DNA of 13,224 bases. Origin: an uncultured Cloacibacillus sp. (lineage in GTDB: Bacteria; Synergistota; Synergistia; Synergistales; Synergistaceae). Of this stretch, positions 1-6,743 are shown piece by piece (the first letter of the stretch is position 1; every line of letters begins with the position of its first letter). The DNA is taken from contig CAKSWL010000036.1 in assembly GCA_934511335.1 (NCBI GenBank), forward strand, positions 1 through 13,224, in the 5' to 3' direction. The notes beneath the pieces were generated by a model. It made no database searches. It was not told the origin of the DNA and was given only the letters and a program-made list of their open reading frames with translations. The position numbers and the translations under genes are program-made.

Positions 1-107
1 CGGTAATGCTCCTGAATATCCTGCAATATCGCAATGACGGCCGTACTCGATGAGTCATGCGCCTCAAGTATCTTGTCGATGAGCGCGTAATCAAATTTTT
101 CTGACAC
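1..107 (-). CDS. NuoE/HndA-like [2Fe-2S] subunit, N-terminal fragment
   Basis: Only the first 35 codons are inside the window; the gene continues past its left edge. The start is GTG at 107-105, with GAGGG eight bases upstream; an ATG at 115 is out of frame. The peptide begins MSEKFDYALIDKIL and contains AVIAILQDIQEHY. This matches the N-terminal helical part of the thioredoxin-like 24-kDa subunit of NADH dehydrogenase and of NAD(P)-linked [FeFe] hydrogenases (NuoE, HndA, HydC), where a helix of the type I-L-Q-E-I-Q-E-x-Y-G precedes the Cys ligands of the 2Fe-2S cluster. Those ligands would lie outside the window. The gene follows rex on the same strand 114 bp downstream, and Rex regulators commonly control NADH-oxidising hydrogenase genes. 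The fragment is short, so the family call is good but not certain, and complex I cannot be told from hydrogenase here. Confidence 0.7.
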   Translation of the reverse strand, partial: MSEKFDYALIDKILEAHDSSSTAVIAILQDIQEHY

Positions 108-164
108 GATAACATCCCTCTTCTTTTTATTTATGTTGCCTTTTTAAACAAAGCGCCATCTGCA

Positions 165-206
165 CCGCGCGTCGCCGCGCGGCCGACAGGCCGTTGTTTT
201 TTTTCC
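165..206 (+). terminator. Intrinsic terminator-like hairpins between rex and the NuoE-like gene
   Basis: Two perfect stems share bases 180-182 and so exclude each other. One is CCGCGCG / CGCGCGG (165-171 with 176-182, loop TCGC). The other is CGGCC / GGCCG (180-184 with 189-193, loop GACA), followed on the plus strand by TTG and eight T. The T-run makes the second an intrinsic terminator for plus-strand (antisense) transcripts. On the minus strand, the sense of rex, no U-run follows either stem, so they may instead pause, process or stabilise the rex-NuoE mRNA. Confidence 0.45.
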
Positions 207-221
207 TTTTATGCCTTCCGG

Positions 222-878
222 TTAAAGTCCGGCGCTCTTTTGCCGCTGCCGCAGCCTGCCCGAGAGCGCCGAGAATGAGGCGGCGAGGTTTTCGTTGGTT
301 ATTATCACGTCGCCGGGGACGTTAAGATGCACGGGCGCGAAGTTCCATACCGCCTTGATGCCGCCGCGCACCATCGCGTCGCAGATACTCTGGGCGCACG
401 GCGCGGGGGCCGTGATGATGCCGATATGGACCGCAAAACGCCCGCAGAGCTCCGTGAGCCGCGCGACATCAAAAATCTCCTTACCGTGGACGGTGCTCCC
501 GATCACCTCGGGGTCGCTGTCGAAGCCGGCGATGATCGAAAGTCCGTAGCGGTCAAAATTTTTATAGGAGAGAAGGGCGCGTCCGAGGTTGCCCACGCCG
601 GCGACGACCGCCTCATGCGCGTTTTTGCAGCCAAGAAATTCTTCCATGTCGTCAATAAGCCCCTCCAGCGTGAAACCGATGCGCGGGTTGCCGTCTACCT
701 TGGATACGGCGGCAAGATCCTTTCTCACCTGTACGGGATGAAGCCCCAGCTCTCCCGCGAGGAAGGCCGCCGACACATGACTGCTGCCGCCGGCGCGCAG
801 CTTTTTCAGATGCTCCAGGTAGAGCGGCATACGCAGCAGAGATTGTCTAGATATGCTTAAAGGTTTTGTGTTCGGCAC
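222..878 (-). CDS. rex: Redox-sensing transcriptional repressor Rex
   Basis: Rex is a cytoplasmic homodimeric repressor that binds DNA when NADH is low and leaves it when NADH binds. It typically controls fermentation, hydrogenase and respiration genes. The 218-residue protein has an N-terminal winged helix (about residues 5-80) with the recognition-helix signature VQVRKDL at 49-55. A Rossmann NAD(H) domain begins at AVVAGVGNLGRALLSY, with the GxGxxG glycines at 94, 96 and 99. A C-terminal helix is expected for domain swapping. Length is normal for the family (about 210-220). I chose the GTG at 878-876 because GGAGG stands eight bases before it. The ATG at 893-891 adds five codons but has its GAGGT only three bases away. 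A promoter with overlapping palindromes lies just upstream, suggesting autoregulation, and a NuoE-like gene follows. Family call is very secure; the start is probable. Confidence 0.95.
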   Translation of the reverse strand: MPNTKPLSISRQSLLRMPLYLEHLKKLRAGGSSHVSAAFLAGELGLHPVQVRKDLAAVSKVDGNPRIGFTLEGLIDDMEEFLGCKNAHEAVVAGVGNLGRALLSYKNFDRYGLSIIAGFDSDPEVIGSTVHGKEIFDVARLTELCGRFAVHIGIITAPAPCAQSICDAMVRGGIKAVWNFAPVHLNVPGDVIITNENLAASFSALSGRLRQRQKSAGL

Positions 879-906
879 CAGTTCACCCTCCATGTGACCT
901 CGCTAT

Positions 907-946
907 TTGTTATCGATAATTATATATCGATAATAAAATTTTGCAA
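907..946 (-). promoter_or_regulatory. rex promoter with overlapping palindromic operator
   Basis: Reading the minus strand, TTGCAA (946-941) and TATAAT (924-919) are separated by 16 bases, a near-consensus sigma-70 promoter that would start RNA near 912. Two copies of the palindrome TATCGATA occur at 925-932 and 911-918, 14 bp apart centre to centre, one in the spacer and one straddling the expected start. The second runs into TAACAA, the outer half of the usual Rex box (TTGTTAA-N4-TTAACAA). Rex itself is the obvious candidate binder; this is inference. Confidence 0.7.
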
Positions 947-1237
947 GAGGCTTTTGAAAAACATCAGGCGAATATTCAGCGCCGGCCGTCAAAGGGCGTC
1001 CTCCGGGCAGCCGCCTATGGGGCGCCTCCGCAGCCGCGCCTTACTCAAACAGAGACTGCAAAAGAGGCCGAGGGCGCCTCCCGCCTCATCGGCGAACCGG
1101 AGGGAGGCAAAAAGAGGGCGCGTTTGCGGTTATCATATCAAAAAATTTATGCAGCGCGCTTCGGGGGATGAGGTATTTATCGGCTAAGGCACAAAAATAA
1201 CTCACCAAATGGGTTTTATGCTATACAGGATCGGGCT
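947..1237. other. Intergenic stretch between tsaD and the rex promoter, no convincing gene
   Basis: I find no coding sequence with a recognisable product here on either strand. Short open frames on the plus strand lack a ribosome binding site and have low-complexity Arg/Ala/Pro composition. A strong GC-rich hairpin lies at 1076-1108 (GCCTCCC pairing with GGGAGGC, extended by two C-G pairs past a G.A mismatch). No T-run follows it on either strand. A weak terminator-like structure for tsaD sits at 1192-1215. I see no tRNA-like cloverleaf. Confidence 0.5.
1192..1215 (-). terminator. Weak possible terminator of tsaD
   Basis: On the minus strand AACCCA (1215-1210) can pair with TGAGTT (1204-1199) with one C.A mismatch around the loop TTTGG. 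ATTTTTG follows directly. The stem is short and imperfect, but it is positioned 22 bases after the tsaD stop codon. Confidence 0.3.
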
Positions 1238-2269
1238 TTACCAGATGCTCCACGATGGGTTCGGCGCTAGGCGCAGGTCCGAGCGGTTCCCGCGCATGTA
1301 GGAGTTGTAGCCGGCGGCGGCGATCATCACCGCGTTGTCGGTACACATGCCGCGCGGAGGCAGAAAAAGCTCCACGCCTTTCGCCTGTGAATATTCTTCC
1401 AGCGCGGCGCGCAGCCCCGAATTGGCGGCGACGCCTCCAGATACGGCAAGACGCTTCACGCCGGTGCGGCGCACCGCGAGCTTTATCTTTATAAGCAGGC
1501 TGTCGACGACGGCCTGCTGGAAGGAGGCGCAGAGGTCGGCAAGCGGAAATTCCTCGCCCCGCGCCGTCTCTTTGCCGATAAGCGTCATTGCGGCGGTCTT
1601 GAGGCCGCTGAAGCTGAATTCGATTTCCTTCGTGGCGGCCAGCGGCAAGGGCAGAGTAAAGGCGCGCGGGTTCCCCGCGGCGGCGAGCCTGTCTATTATC
1701 GGGCCTCCGGGATATCCGAGGCCGAGCACCTTGGAGACTTTGTCGTAAGCCTCGCCCGCCGCGTCGTCGCGCGTCGAGCCGAGCAGTTCATAATCGCCGA
1801 AGGCGCGCACGAACACAACTTCCGTATGCCCGCCGGAGACGATCAGCGATATGAAGGGCGGACGGAGCGCCGCCGATACGGCGGCGTTTGCGAAGATATG
1901 GCCTTCAAGGTGATTGACGCCGATCAGCGGCACGCCCCATCCCTGCGAGAGCGCCTTCGCCGTCATCACGCCGACCAGCAGCGAACCCATGAGCCCAGGC
2001 CCCGCAGTCACGGCGATGAGGCTCAGCTCTTTCGCCGGCTCTGCGATCCCCGCCTTGGCAAGCACGCTCGCCAGCAGCGGCAGAATCGCCTCCTGGTGCA
2101 TACGAGAGGCAAGCTCCGGCACCACGCCGCCATAGATGCTGTGCGAATCTATCTGGCTTGAAATGGCCTCGGCTAGCAGGTTGTGTTCCCCTTCGAGGAC
2201 GGCCAGCGAGGTATCGTCGCAGCTTGACTCGATGCCGAGGGTCAGAAATTTTTTCTCCGCGCCCGCCAT
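1238..2269 (-). CDS. tsaD: tRNA N6-threonylcarbamoyladenosine transferase TsaD
   Basis: TsaD transfers the threonylcarbamoyl group from threonylcarbamoyl-AMP onto A37 of ANN-decoding tRNAs, acting in the cytoplasm with TsaB and TsaE. The 343-residue product has the ASKHA fold signatures of the Kae1/TsaD family. These are the N-terminal LGIESSCDDTS (11-21), the metal-binding NHLEGH with His120 and His124, the phosphate loop VSGGHTE (144-150), GGVAANSGLR (278-287), and the third metal ligand Asp311 in CTDNAVM. Length is typical. The start is the ATG at 2269-2267, which shares one base with the stop of the upstream zinc-ribbon gene (TGATG). The frame is open a further 37 codons upstream, but that part is Arg/Ala-rich and overlaps the zinc-ribbon gene, so I reject it. 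No strong Shine-Dalgarno precedes the ATG, so translation probably depends on coupling. Confidence 0.97.
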   Translation of the reverse strand: MAGAEKKFLTLGIESSCDDTSLAVLEGEHNLLAEAISSQIDSHSIYGGVVPELASRMHQEAILPLLASVLAKAGIAEPAKELSLIAVTAGPGLMGSLLVGVMTAKALSQGWGVPLIGVNHLEGHIFANAAVSAALRPPFISLIVSGGHTEVVFVRAFGDYELLGSTRDDAAGEAYDKVSKVLGLGYPGGPIIDRLAAAGNPRAFTLPLPLAATKEIEFSFSGLKTAAMTLIGKETARGEEFPLADLCASFQQAVVDSLLIKIKLAVRRTGVKRLAVSGGVAANSGLRAALEEYSQAKGVELFLPPRGMCTDNAVMIAAAGYNSYMRGNRSDLRLAPNPSWSIW

Positions 2270-2466
2270 CAGTGAGAGCAGCCCCCGCAGCCGGCGCAGC
2301 TGCCGCCGCAGCTGCAGCCTTTCGCGCGGCGCGGCTCGCCCCGCCGGTGGATGAGCATGCGGCAACGGCACCGCGGACATTTTTCAGCGAAGTCCTCCGT
2401 CTCAAAAACAAGCCCGCATTCGGCGCATTTATATACGTGCCGTGGTTTTATTTCAGTACTTTCCAT
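2269..2466 (-). CDS. Small Cys-rich zinc-ribbon protein
   Basis: This 65-residue protein has a zinc-ribbon built from C14-x2-C17 (YKCAECG) and C30-x2-C33 (EKCPRC), with a further Cys at 35. A tail rich in Gly and Cys follows (Cys 51, 53, 57, 60 and 63, ending CGGCSH). The ribbon resembles FmdB/rubredoxin-like knuckles, and the tail could bind a second metal ion or an Fe-S cluster. No enzymatic domain is present and I cannot name a function. The start ATG at 2466 lies 19 bases inside the end of the preceding gene, with GGAG 13 bases upstream. Its stop overlaps the tsaD ATG, so it is probably co-translated with tsaD. Real-gene evidence: the paired Cys motifs, and the overlaps on both sides typical of an operon. 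Confidence 0.75.
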   Translation of the reverse strand: MESTEIKPRHVYKCAECGLVFETEDFAEKCPRCRCRMLIHRRGEPRRAKGCSCGGSCAGCGGCSH

Positions 2467-2996
2467 GTCTCAGAATCATCTCCGTAGCCTATCTTGACCT
2501 CTTTCCCGACCGTTAACTCCGAAGCTGGCACTGCAAAAGCGAAATAGCCGTCGCTCTTCGAGGGCTGAGGGCCGAAGGGGTTCGTCATGCTCGACGAAAG
2601 GATATCGTCCTTCTGCAAATGGTAATCACCGATGAATACCTGCGTATAGTCAAAATCCCACGGCTTGTAGACGTCGATGTGGGCGATGAAGAGCTTCTTT
2701 TTACGGGCTGCGTCCGTTCCGTAATACTGCGCCATCTCATAGACCCAAAGCTGGAGCCGGCTGTTGTCGGTGATCGCGCGCGAAAGCTGCTCGTCGACGT
2801 AGATTATCTGCATCGCGCCGCGCGCGCCGAGCACCATGTCGCCGAGGCGCTCGCCCTCTACCCACACGTCTGTCTGTCGCGATTCGAGGAGCTCCGAGAC
2901 CTCGGGAGTTTTGTTGGCGGGGGCGGCAAAGGCCCCCGGAGCCGCCAGAATTATGAGCGCGATAACGGCGATCGCCGCCGCAAGTGATTTTTTCAT
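2448..2996 (-). CDS. Secreted protein of unknown function
   Basis: I do not recognise this 182-residue protein. It starts MKKSLAAAIAV and has a classical Sec signal peptide (Lys-Lys, a hydrophobic core of Ala, Ile, Val and Leu, and an AFA cleavage motif near residue 24). It is therefore probably periplasmic. The mature part has mixed alpha/beta character with many aromatic residues (VYKPWDFDYTQVFIGDY) and no Cys pair, lipobox or known catalytic motif. The start is the ATG at 2996-2994, preceded by a near-perfect AAGGAGA at ideal spacing. An in-frame ATG eight codons further upstream has no such site. A candidate extended -10 promoter lies at 3074-3103. Its 3' end overlaps the zinc-ribbon gene by 19 bases. 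Confidence 0.85.
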   Translation of the reverse strand: MKKSLAAAIAVIALIILAAPGAFAAPANKTPEVSELLESRQTDVWVEGERLGDMVLGARGAMQIIYVDEQLSRAITDNSRLQLWVYEMAQYYGTDAARKKKLFIAHIDVYKPWDFDYTQVFIGDYHLQKDDILSSSMTNPFGPQPSKSDGYFAFAVPASELTVGKEVKIGYGDDSETWKVLK

Positions 2997-3073
2997 TATC
3001 TTCTCCTTCAAAAATTTCAAAAATGTTATCGCCGCGAAAGACCGGCGCCACGCCCGCCCCCCTACATCTGACT

Positions 3074-3103
3074 ATCATAGCATAATACCGGAGGCTCGAT
3101 AAA
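3074..3103 (-). promoter_or_regulatory. Candidate promoter for the secreted-protein/zinc-ribbon/tsaD genes
   Basis: On the minus strand TTTATC (3103-3098) and TATGAT (3079-3074) are 18 bases apart, and the -10 element is preceded by TGC, giving an extended -10. It lies about 75 bases upstream of the ATG at 2996 and after the murJ stop. The -35 match is weak. Confidence 0.4.
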
Positions 3104-3185
3104 CCTGTCCGCCATTTTAAACGGAGTGGATGAAAGCGCGGGGCAAGGGTATCGCCGGAAACGGCGGCAACTTTTTACCGCGAAG

Positions 3186-4823
3186 CTACCGCGCCTTGCC
3201 CCAGCCTTTGGCGGCGTCTTTTATCCACCGCCACTCAGGGCAGCGCAGCGCCATCGTGGAAGCCGCGTAAATCAGCCCCGCGCCGGCGATCGTGACGGCA
3301 AGCCACAGCACCCGCAACATCAGCACTTCTTCCGCGGGATAGGGCAGGATATGTTTGAAGGCCAGCAGCGACGCGCTCATCAGCAAAAGCGGCAGCGCTA
3401 TCTTCCAGAGCCATTTTACCTCAAATATGCCAAGCCTCTCGCCGATGTTGCGCGAAAGCATCCAGGCGGCGAAGACGCTTGCGGCGGTAAAGGCGGAGGC
3501 GGAGGCCGCCGCGAGTCCGGCATAGGCGAAGGGGCGCATCAGCGCTATGCTCGCGCAGAGGTTCACCGCCACGGTGACGCCCGTGATCATCACGGCGGCG
3601 CGCGGCATGCGGCGCGCGTATATCGCGCGCATGATCACGGTGCTGCTCGCCATCCCCGGCAGTCCCAGCGCGTAGAGCGAAAGCGCCGTCGCGGTGGCGT
3701 GCCAGGCCCAAACGGAGAAGGCGCCTCTATAGAAAAGTATGTGGACGACCTCGCTTGAAACGATGCAGAGGCCGGCCGCGACGGGAAGGATGACAAAGAG
3801 GTTGAAGCGCATCGCGTCGCGGACAAAGTCACGGAAATCTTCCGTTCTGTTCGGGTCCTGGCGCGAAAGCATCGGCAGTACGGCTTGAGAGATGGCGATC
3901 ACAAAGAGGCCGAGCGGCAGTTGAAGCACGCGGTCGGCATAGGTCAGCACCGATATCGAGCCAGCGGCCAGGTATGAACCAAGCATTCTGCTGATCACCG
4001 GATTGAGCTGATTCAAAGACAGCCCCGCCGCGTATGGCAGAAAAAGCACCATCATGCTGCGGAGCTGGGGATCGCCGCGTCTGGGCAGCGCCGGACGCAG
4101 CGCCATCTTCACCCTGCCGCACCAGTAAACTTGCAGCAGCATATGAAAAGCGCCGCCCAGCAGCACCGCGACCGCAAGGTTCCATACAGAGAGCCTGCTC
4201 TTAGTCAATAGCAGGAAGAGTATATAGACAAGGTTGCTGACGGCCGGCGCGACGGCGGGGATAAAGAAGCTGCCCATACTGTTGAGCACGCCCATCGCAA
4301 GCGCGCCTACGGAAACCAGCATGAGAAAGGGAAACATTATGCGCGTGAGCGAGATCGCCAGCGCGCGTTCATGCGGGACAAAGCCGGGAGCCATTATATC
4401 GACAAAGATGGGGGCAAATATCAGGCCGACGGCAACGACCGCGCTGCATCCGAAGATAAGTACGGTCAAAGCCTCGTTCGCGAGCTTCCTCGCGCTGTCC
4501 CGCCCGTCTGCGGAGAGGGTGCGGGAGAAGACGGGAACAAAGGAGGCGGAAAGCGCGCCCTCCGCCAGCAGCTGCCGGGAAAGATTCGCGAGGGTATAGG
4601 CGACGAAAAAGGCATCCAGCTGACGCGTCGCGCCGAAGAGTGCCGCGGTGAGCATTTCACGGACGAGGCCGAGGACGCGGCTCACAAGGGTCCCCGCCAT
4701 CATGCGCATCGCATGGGAGACCATGCCGGTTAACGCATCCGGACGCTTGCTCCCTATGGTATTTTCTTCGCTTCGTGCTGCGCACGAAGAGGGAGCGGCG
4801 CTGCCTTTCGGAGCTTCGGACAT
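3186..4823 (-). CDS. murJ: Lipid II flippase MurJ (MviN)
   Basis: MurJ is a MOP-superfamily inner-membrane flippase that moves lipid II to the periplasmic face for peptidoglycan synthesis. The 545-residue protein shows repeated hydrophobic segments over its length, consistent with the usual 14 helices. The family motif region is intact: SRVLGLVREML (48-58), FGATRQLDAFFVAYTLANL (63-81) and LLAEGALSASFVPVF (85-99). These include the conserved arginines and Asp70 lining the central cavity in characterised MurJ. About 30 extra hydrophilic residues precede the first helix. The start is the ATG at 4823-4821, overlapping the lptB stop as TGATG; a GTG one codon earlier is also possible. It is the last gene of the lptA-like - lptB - murJ operon, so lipopolysaccharide export and peptidoglycan precursor export are co-transcribed. 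Confidence 0.95.
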   Translation of the reverse strand: MSEAPKGSAAPSSCAARSEENTIGSKRPDALTGMVSHAMRMMAGTLVSRVLGLVREMLTAALFGATRQLDAFFVAYTLANLSRQLLAEGALSASFVPVFSRTLSADGRDSARKLANEALTVLIFGCSAVVAVGLIFAPIFVDIMAPGFVPHERALAISLTRIMFPFLMLVSVGALAMGVLNSMGSFFIPAVAPAVSNLVYILFLLLTKSRLSVWNLAVAVLLGGAFHMLLQVYWCGRVKMALRPALPRRGDPQLRSMMVLFLPYAAGLSLNQLNPVISRMLGSYLAAGSISVLTYADRVLQLPLGLFVIAISQAVLPMLSRQDPNRTEDFRDFVRDAMRFNLFVILPVAAGLCIVSSEVVHILFYRGAFSVWAWHATATALSLYALGLPGMASSTVIMRAIYARRMPRAAVMITGVTVAVNLCASIALMRPFAYAGLAAASASAFTAASVFAAWMLSRNIGERLGIFEVKWLWKIALPLLLMSASLLAFKHILPYPAEEVLMLRVLWLAVTIAGAGLIYAASTMALRCPEWRWIKDAAKGWGKAR

Positions 4824-5572
4824 CACCAGCTGAAGTCTTCTCCGAGGTAGAATTTACGGGCCTCTTTATTCTCGGTTATATAGTCAGGTTTGCCTTCGAG
4901 GAAGACCTTCCCCTCATAGATGAGATAGGCACGGTCCGTTATCGAGAGGGTCTCGCGGACGTTGTGGTCGGTCAGCAGTATCCCGTAACCGCGTCCTCTG
5001 AGGTCGCGGATGATCGACTGCAGGTCGGCCACCGCTATCGGGTCGATACCGCTGAACGGTTCGTCAAGCAGGATGAAGAGCGGCTCCAGCGCGAGACAGC
5101 GCGCGATTTCGACGCGGCGGCGTTCGCCGCCCGAAAGGGATACTGCCTTGGTGTCCTCAAGGTGTCTCAGTCCATATTCTTTAAGCAGATAAGTTATCTT
5201 GTCGCCGCGCACGTCGCGCGGAATGCCGGATTCCTCCAGAACGAGGTCAAGGTTCTGACGCACCGTGAGGTTCCGGAAGACGGAGGCCTCCTGCGGCAGA
5301 TAGCCGATGCCGGCGCGCGCGCGCTGGTACATCGGTTCGTCCGAGAGCTGCAGATCACCGAGCCAGACGCAGCCGGAGTCGGGCAGGATACGGCCGACGA
5401 TCATATAGAAGGTCGTGCTTTTGCCCGCGCCGTTGGGGCCCAGCAGCCCAATGATCTCGCCCTTTTTTATCTCGATGCTGACCTCGTTGACGACGCGGCG
5501 GCCGCCGAAAGATTTGACCAGATTGTCGGCGCGGAGCACCGTCGCCGCTTTTTCAATCAGCTTGCGTGCCAT
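4823..5572 (-). CDS. lptB: LPS export ABC transporter ATP-binding protein LptB
   Basis: LptB is the cytoplasmic ATPase of the LptB2FGC complex that extracts lipopolysaccharide from the inner membrane and pushes it along the Lpt bridge. The 249-residue protein has Walker A GPNGAGKS (45-52), Q-loop Gln94 in YLPQEASVFR, ABC signature LSGGE (146-150), Walker B FILLDEP (166-172) and switch His203 in LLTDHNVRETL. The segments YLPQEASVFR and FSGIDPIAV are typical of LptB rather than of amino-acid transporters such as LivF/LivG, its closest relatives. The start is the ATG at 5572, overlapping the preceding stop as TAATG with GGTGGA six bases upstream. A TTG five codons earlier is less likely. The lptA-like gene before it supports the LPS-export assignment. 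Confidence 0.95.
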   Translation of the reverse strand: MARKLIEKAATVLRADNLVKSFGGRRVVNEVSIEIKKGEIIGLLGPNGAGKSTTFYMIVGRILPDSGCVWLGDLQLSDEPMYQRARAGIGYLPQEASVFRNLTVRQNLDLVLEESGIPRDVRGDKITYLLKEYGLRHLEDTKAVSLSGGERRRVEIARCLALEPLFILLDEPFSGIDPIAVADLQSIIRDLRGRGYGILLTDHNVRETLSITDRAYLIYEGKVFLEGKPDYITENKEARKFYLGEDFSW

Positions 5573-6609
5573 TATTTTTCCACCCAATCTTTCTCCGCGT
5601 CGGAGAGAGGAGAATTTCTCTTATCCGCCGCGGGCTTCTTATCTGCGGCGGCGGGCTTCTCCTGCACGGAGGGTTTCTTGGCGGGAGCGCGTTTCTTCTC
5701 GCCGCCGGAGGTTTTTTTGTCCTCTTCCTTCTTCGCCTTCTCTTCGACGACGAAGACGACCTTCGAGTTTCCCTTGGCTTCTATGTTGCGTGTATCCTCG
5801 TGCACGACCATCGTGTCGGCCGTCACGGTCTTGCCGTCGCTGCGCACCGCCTTCGTGTTGCCGGAGACGACGATCGTCCCGCGCGCCTTGGAGTATACGA
5901 CTTTGTCGCCGGTGACGCGCGTCTTCAATCCATCTTTGTCCACATAATCAAAGACCACGTTTTTATCAGCCACCATCTCCTGAAGAGCGTCCTGCCCGCT
6001 TTCTTCGTCCTTAGCAAGGCGGCCCTCCATCGTTTTTGACGACAGGACGAACTTATCAACAAGATCCTCGTAGCGGCGCACCTCGCGCGCCCAGAATTTA
6101 TCGCCCGTCCGTGTTGCCTCGGCGGCTTTGAGAATCCGATCGTTAAGTATACCGTCGACGTTGCCCCGGGCCCGGTAGTTTTCTGTGCCGATCTCCCAGA
6201 AGACATAGTCGGCGTTGAGTCTGTCCTTCGGCGCGCGCGTCAGCAACACGCTGCCGAAGGCCTCTATCGTGCCGTCCGTCTTTTTGCTCTTATCGCCGGT
6301 CCACGTGGCGCTTTCTGATTTAAGCGTCACCCTCTGTTCGGGGAAATCGCCGCTCACGCTGCCGCGGATCGTCATGATCTCCCTTTCGGTGTTGCCTTCG
6401 GCTTCATCACCCTTGATGACCGCTCTGTCCCGCGTGATCACTACCCGCCCCTTAGCGCGGGCGTCGCCGGTGTTCACGTTGTACTGGATGTCGTCGGCCG
6501 AGAGGGTATTTTGACGCTTGACCGTCTCCGCCGGGGCCGCCGCGGCAGCACAAATCAGGCAGAAAACCGTCAGGGCGCAGAGCTTTTTCAACTTTTTTTC
6601 TATTATCAC
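5572..6609 (-). CDS. lptA: LptA/OstA-like periplasmic LPS transport protein
   Basis: OstA-family proteins stack as beta-jellyrolls into the periplasmic bridge that carries LPS to the outer membrane. This 345-residue protein begins with a signal peptide (Lys-rich start, hydrophobic stretch, APA cleavage motif near 27). It then has several OstA-type repeats of the pattern 'A-D-x-hydrophobic ... A-x-G-x-V', for example LSADDIQYNVNTGDARAKG (37-54), LNADYVFWEIGTENYRARG (131-149) and VTADTMVVHEDTRNIEAKG (262-280). The repeat region is longer than in E. coli LptA (185 residues). From about 290 the chain is a Lys/Glu/Ala/Pro-rich, probably disordered tail. The start is GTG at 6609-6607 with GAGGAA six bases upstream. 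Its place directly before lptB fits an LptA or merged LptA/LptC role; the exact orthology is open. Confidence 0.85.
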   Translation of the reverse strand: MIIEKKLKKLCALTVFCLICAAAAAPAETVKRQNTLSADDIQYNVNTGDARAKGRVVITRDRAVIKGDEAEGNTEREIMTIRGSVSGDFPEQRVTLKSESATWTGDKSKKTDGTIEAFGSVLLTRAPKDRLNADYVFWEIGTENYRARGNVDGILNDRILKAAEATRTGDKFWAREVRRYEDLVDKFVLSSKTMEGRLAKDEESGQDALQEMVADKNVVFDYVDKDGLKTRVTGDKVVYSKARGTIVVSGNTKAVRSDGKTVTADTMVVHEDTRNIEAKGNSKVVFVVEEKAKKEEDKKTSGGEKKRAPAKKPSVQEKPAAADKKPAADKRNSPLSDAEKDWVEK

Positions 6610-6698
6610 AGATGGTTCCTCTTTTCCGCTAAAATATCTGTGCAGTGCGAGATATAGCCTGCCCTATTCAACAGCCTCTTTATTTTACATTATTTATC

Positions 6699-6726
6699 AT
6701 GATATGTATTGATTATTTTCTGTAAA
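6699..6726 (-). promoter_or_regulatory. Candidate promoter of the lptA-lptB-murJ operon
   Basis: On the minus strand TTTACA (6726-6721) and TATCAT (6704-6699) each match five of six consensus bases and are 16 bases apart in a very AT-rich stretch. RNA would start near 6692, giving a leader of about 80 bases before the GTG at 6609. Confidence 0.45.
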
Positions 6727-6743
6727 TAAAGACGAAAAATCAT

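Noticed and set aside
134..151. Rex-box-like TGTT...AAACAA before the NuoE-like gene
   Set aside because: The half-sites do not line up at the spacing Rex needs, and the sequence is a low-complexity T/A run.
941..1187. Short plus-strand open frames upstream of rex
   Set aside because: They start inside the rex promoter, lack ribosome sites, and have Arg/Ala/Pro-rich composition expected of chance frames in GC-rich DNA.
2270..2380. N-terminal extension of tsaD
   Set aside because: It overlaps the zinc-ribbon gene in another frame, is Arg/Ala-rich and is absent from the TsaD family, whose proteins begin just before the GIESSCDDT motif.
4775..5947. Long plus-strand open frame of 390 codons across lptB and the lptA-like gene
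   Set aside because: It is the mirror of well-identified minus-strand genes, with no ribosome site or recognisable domain.
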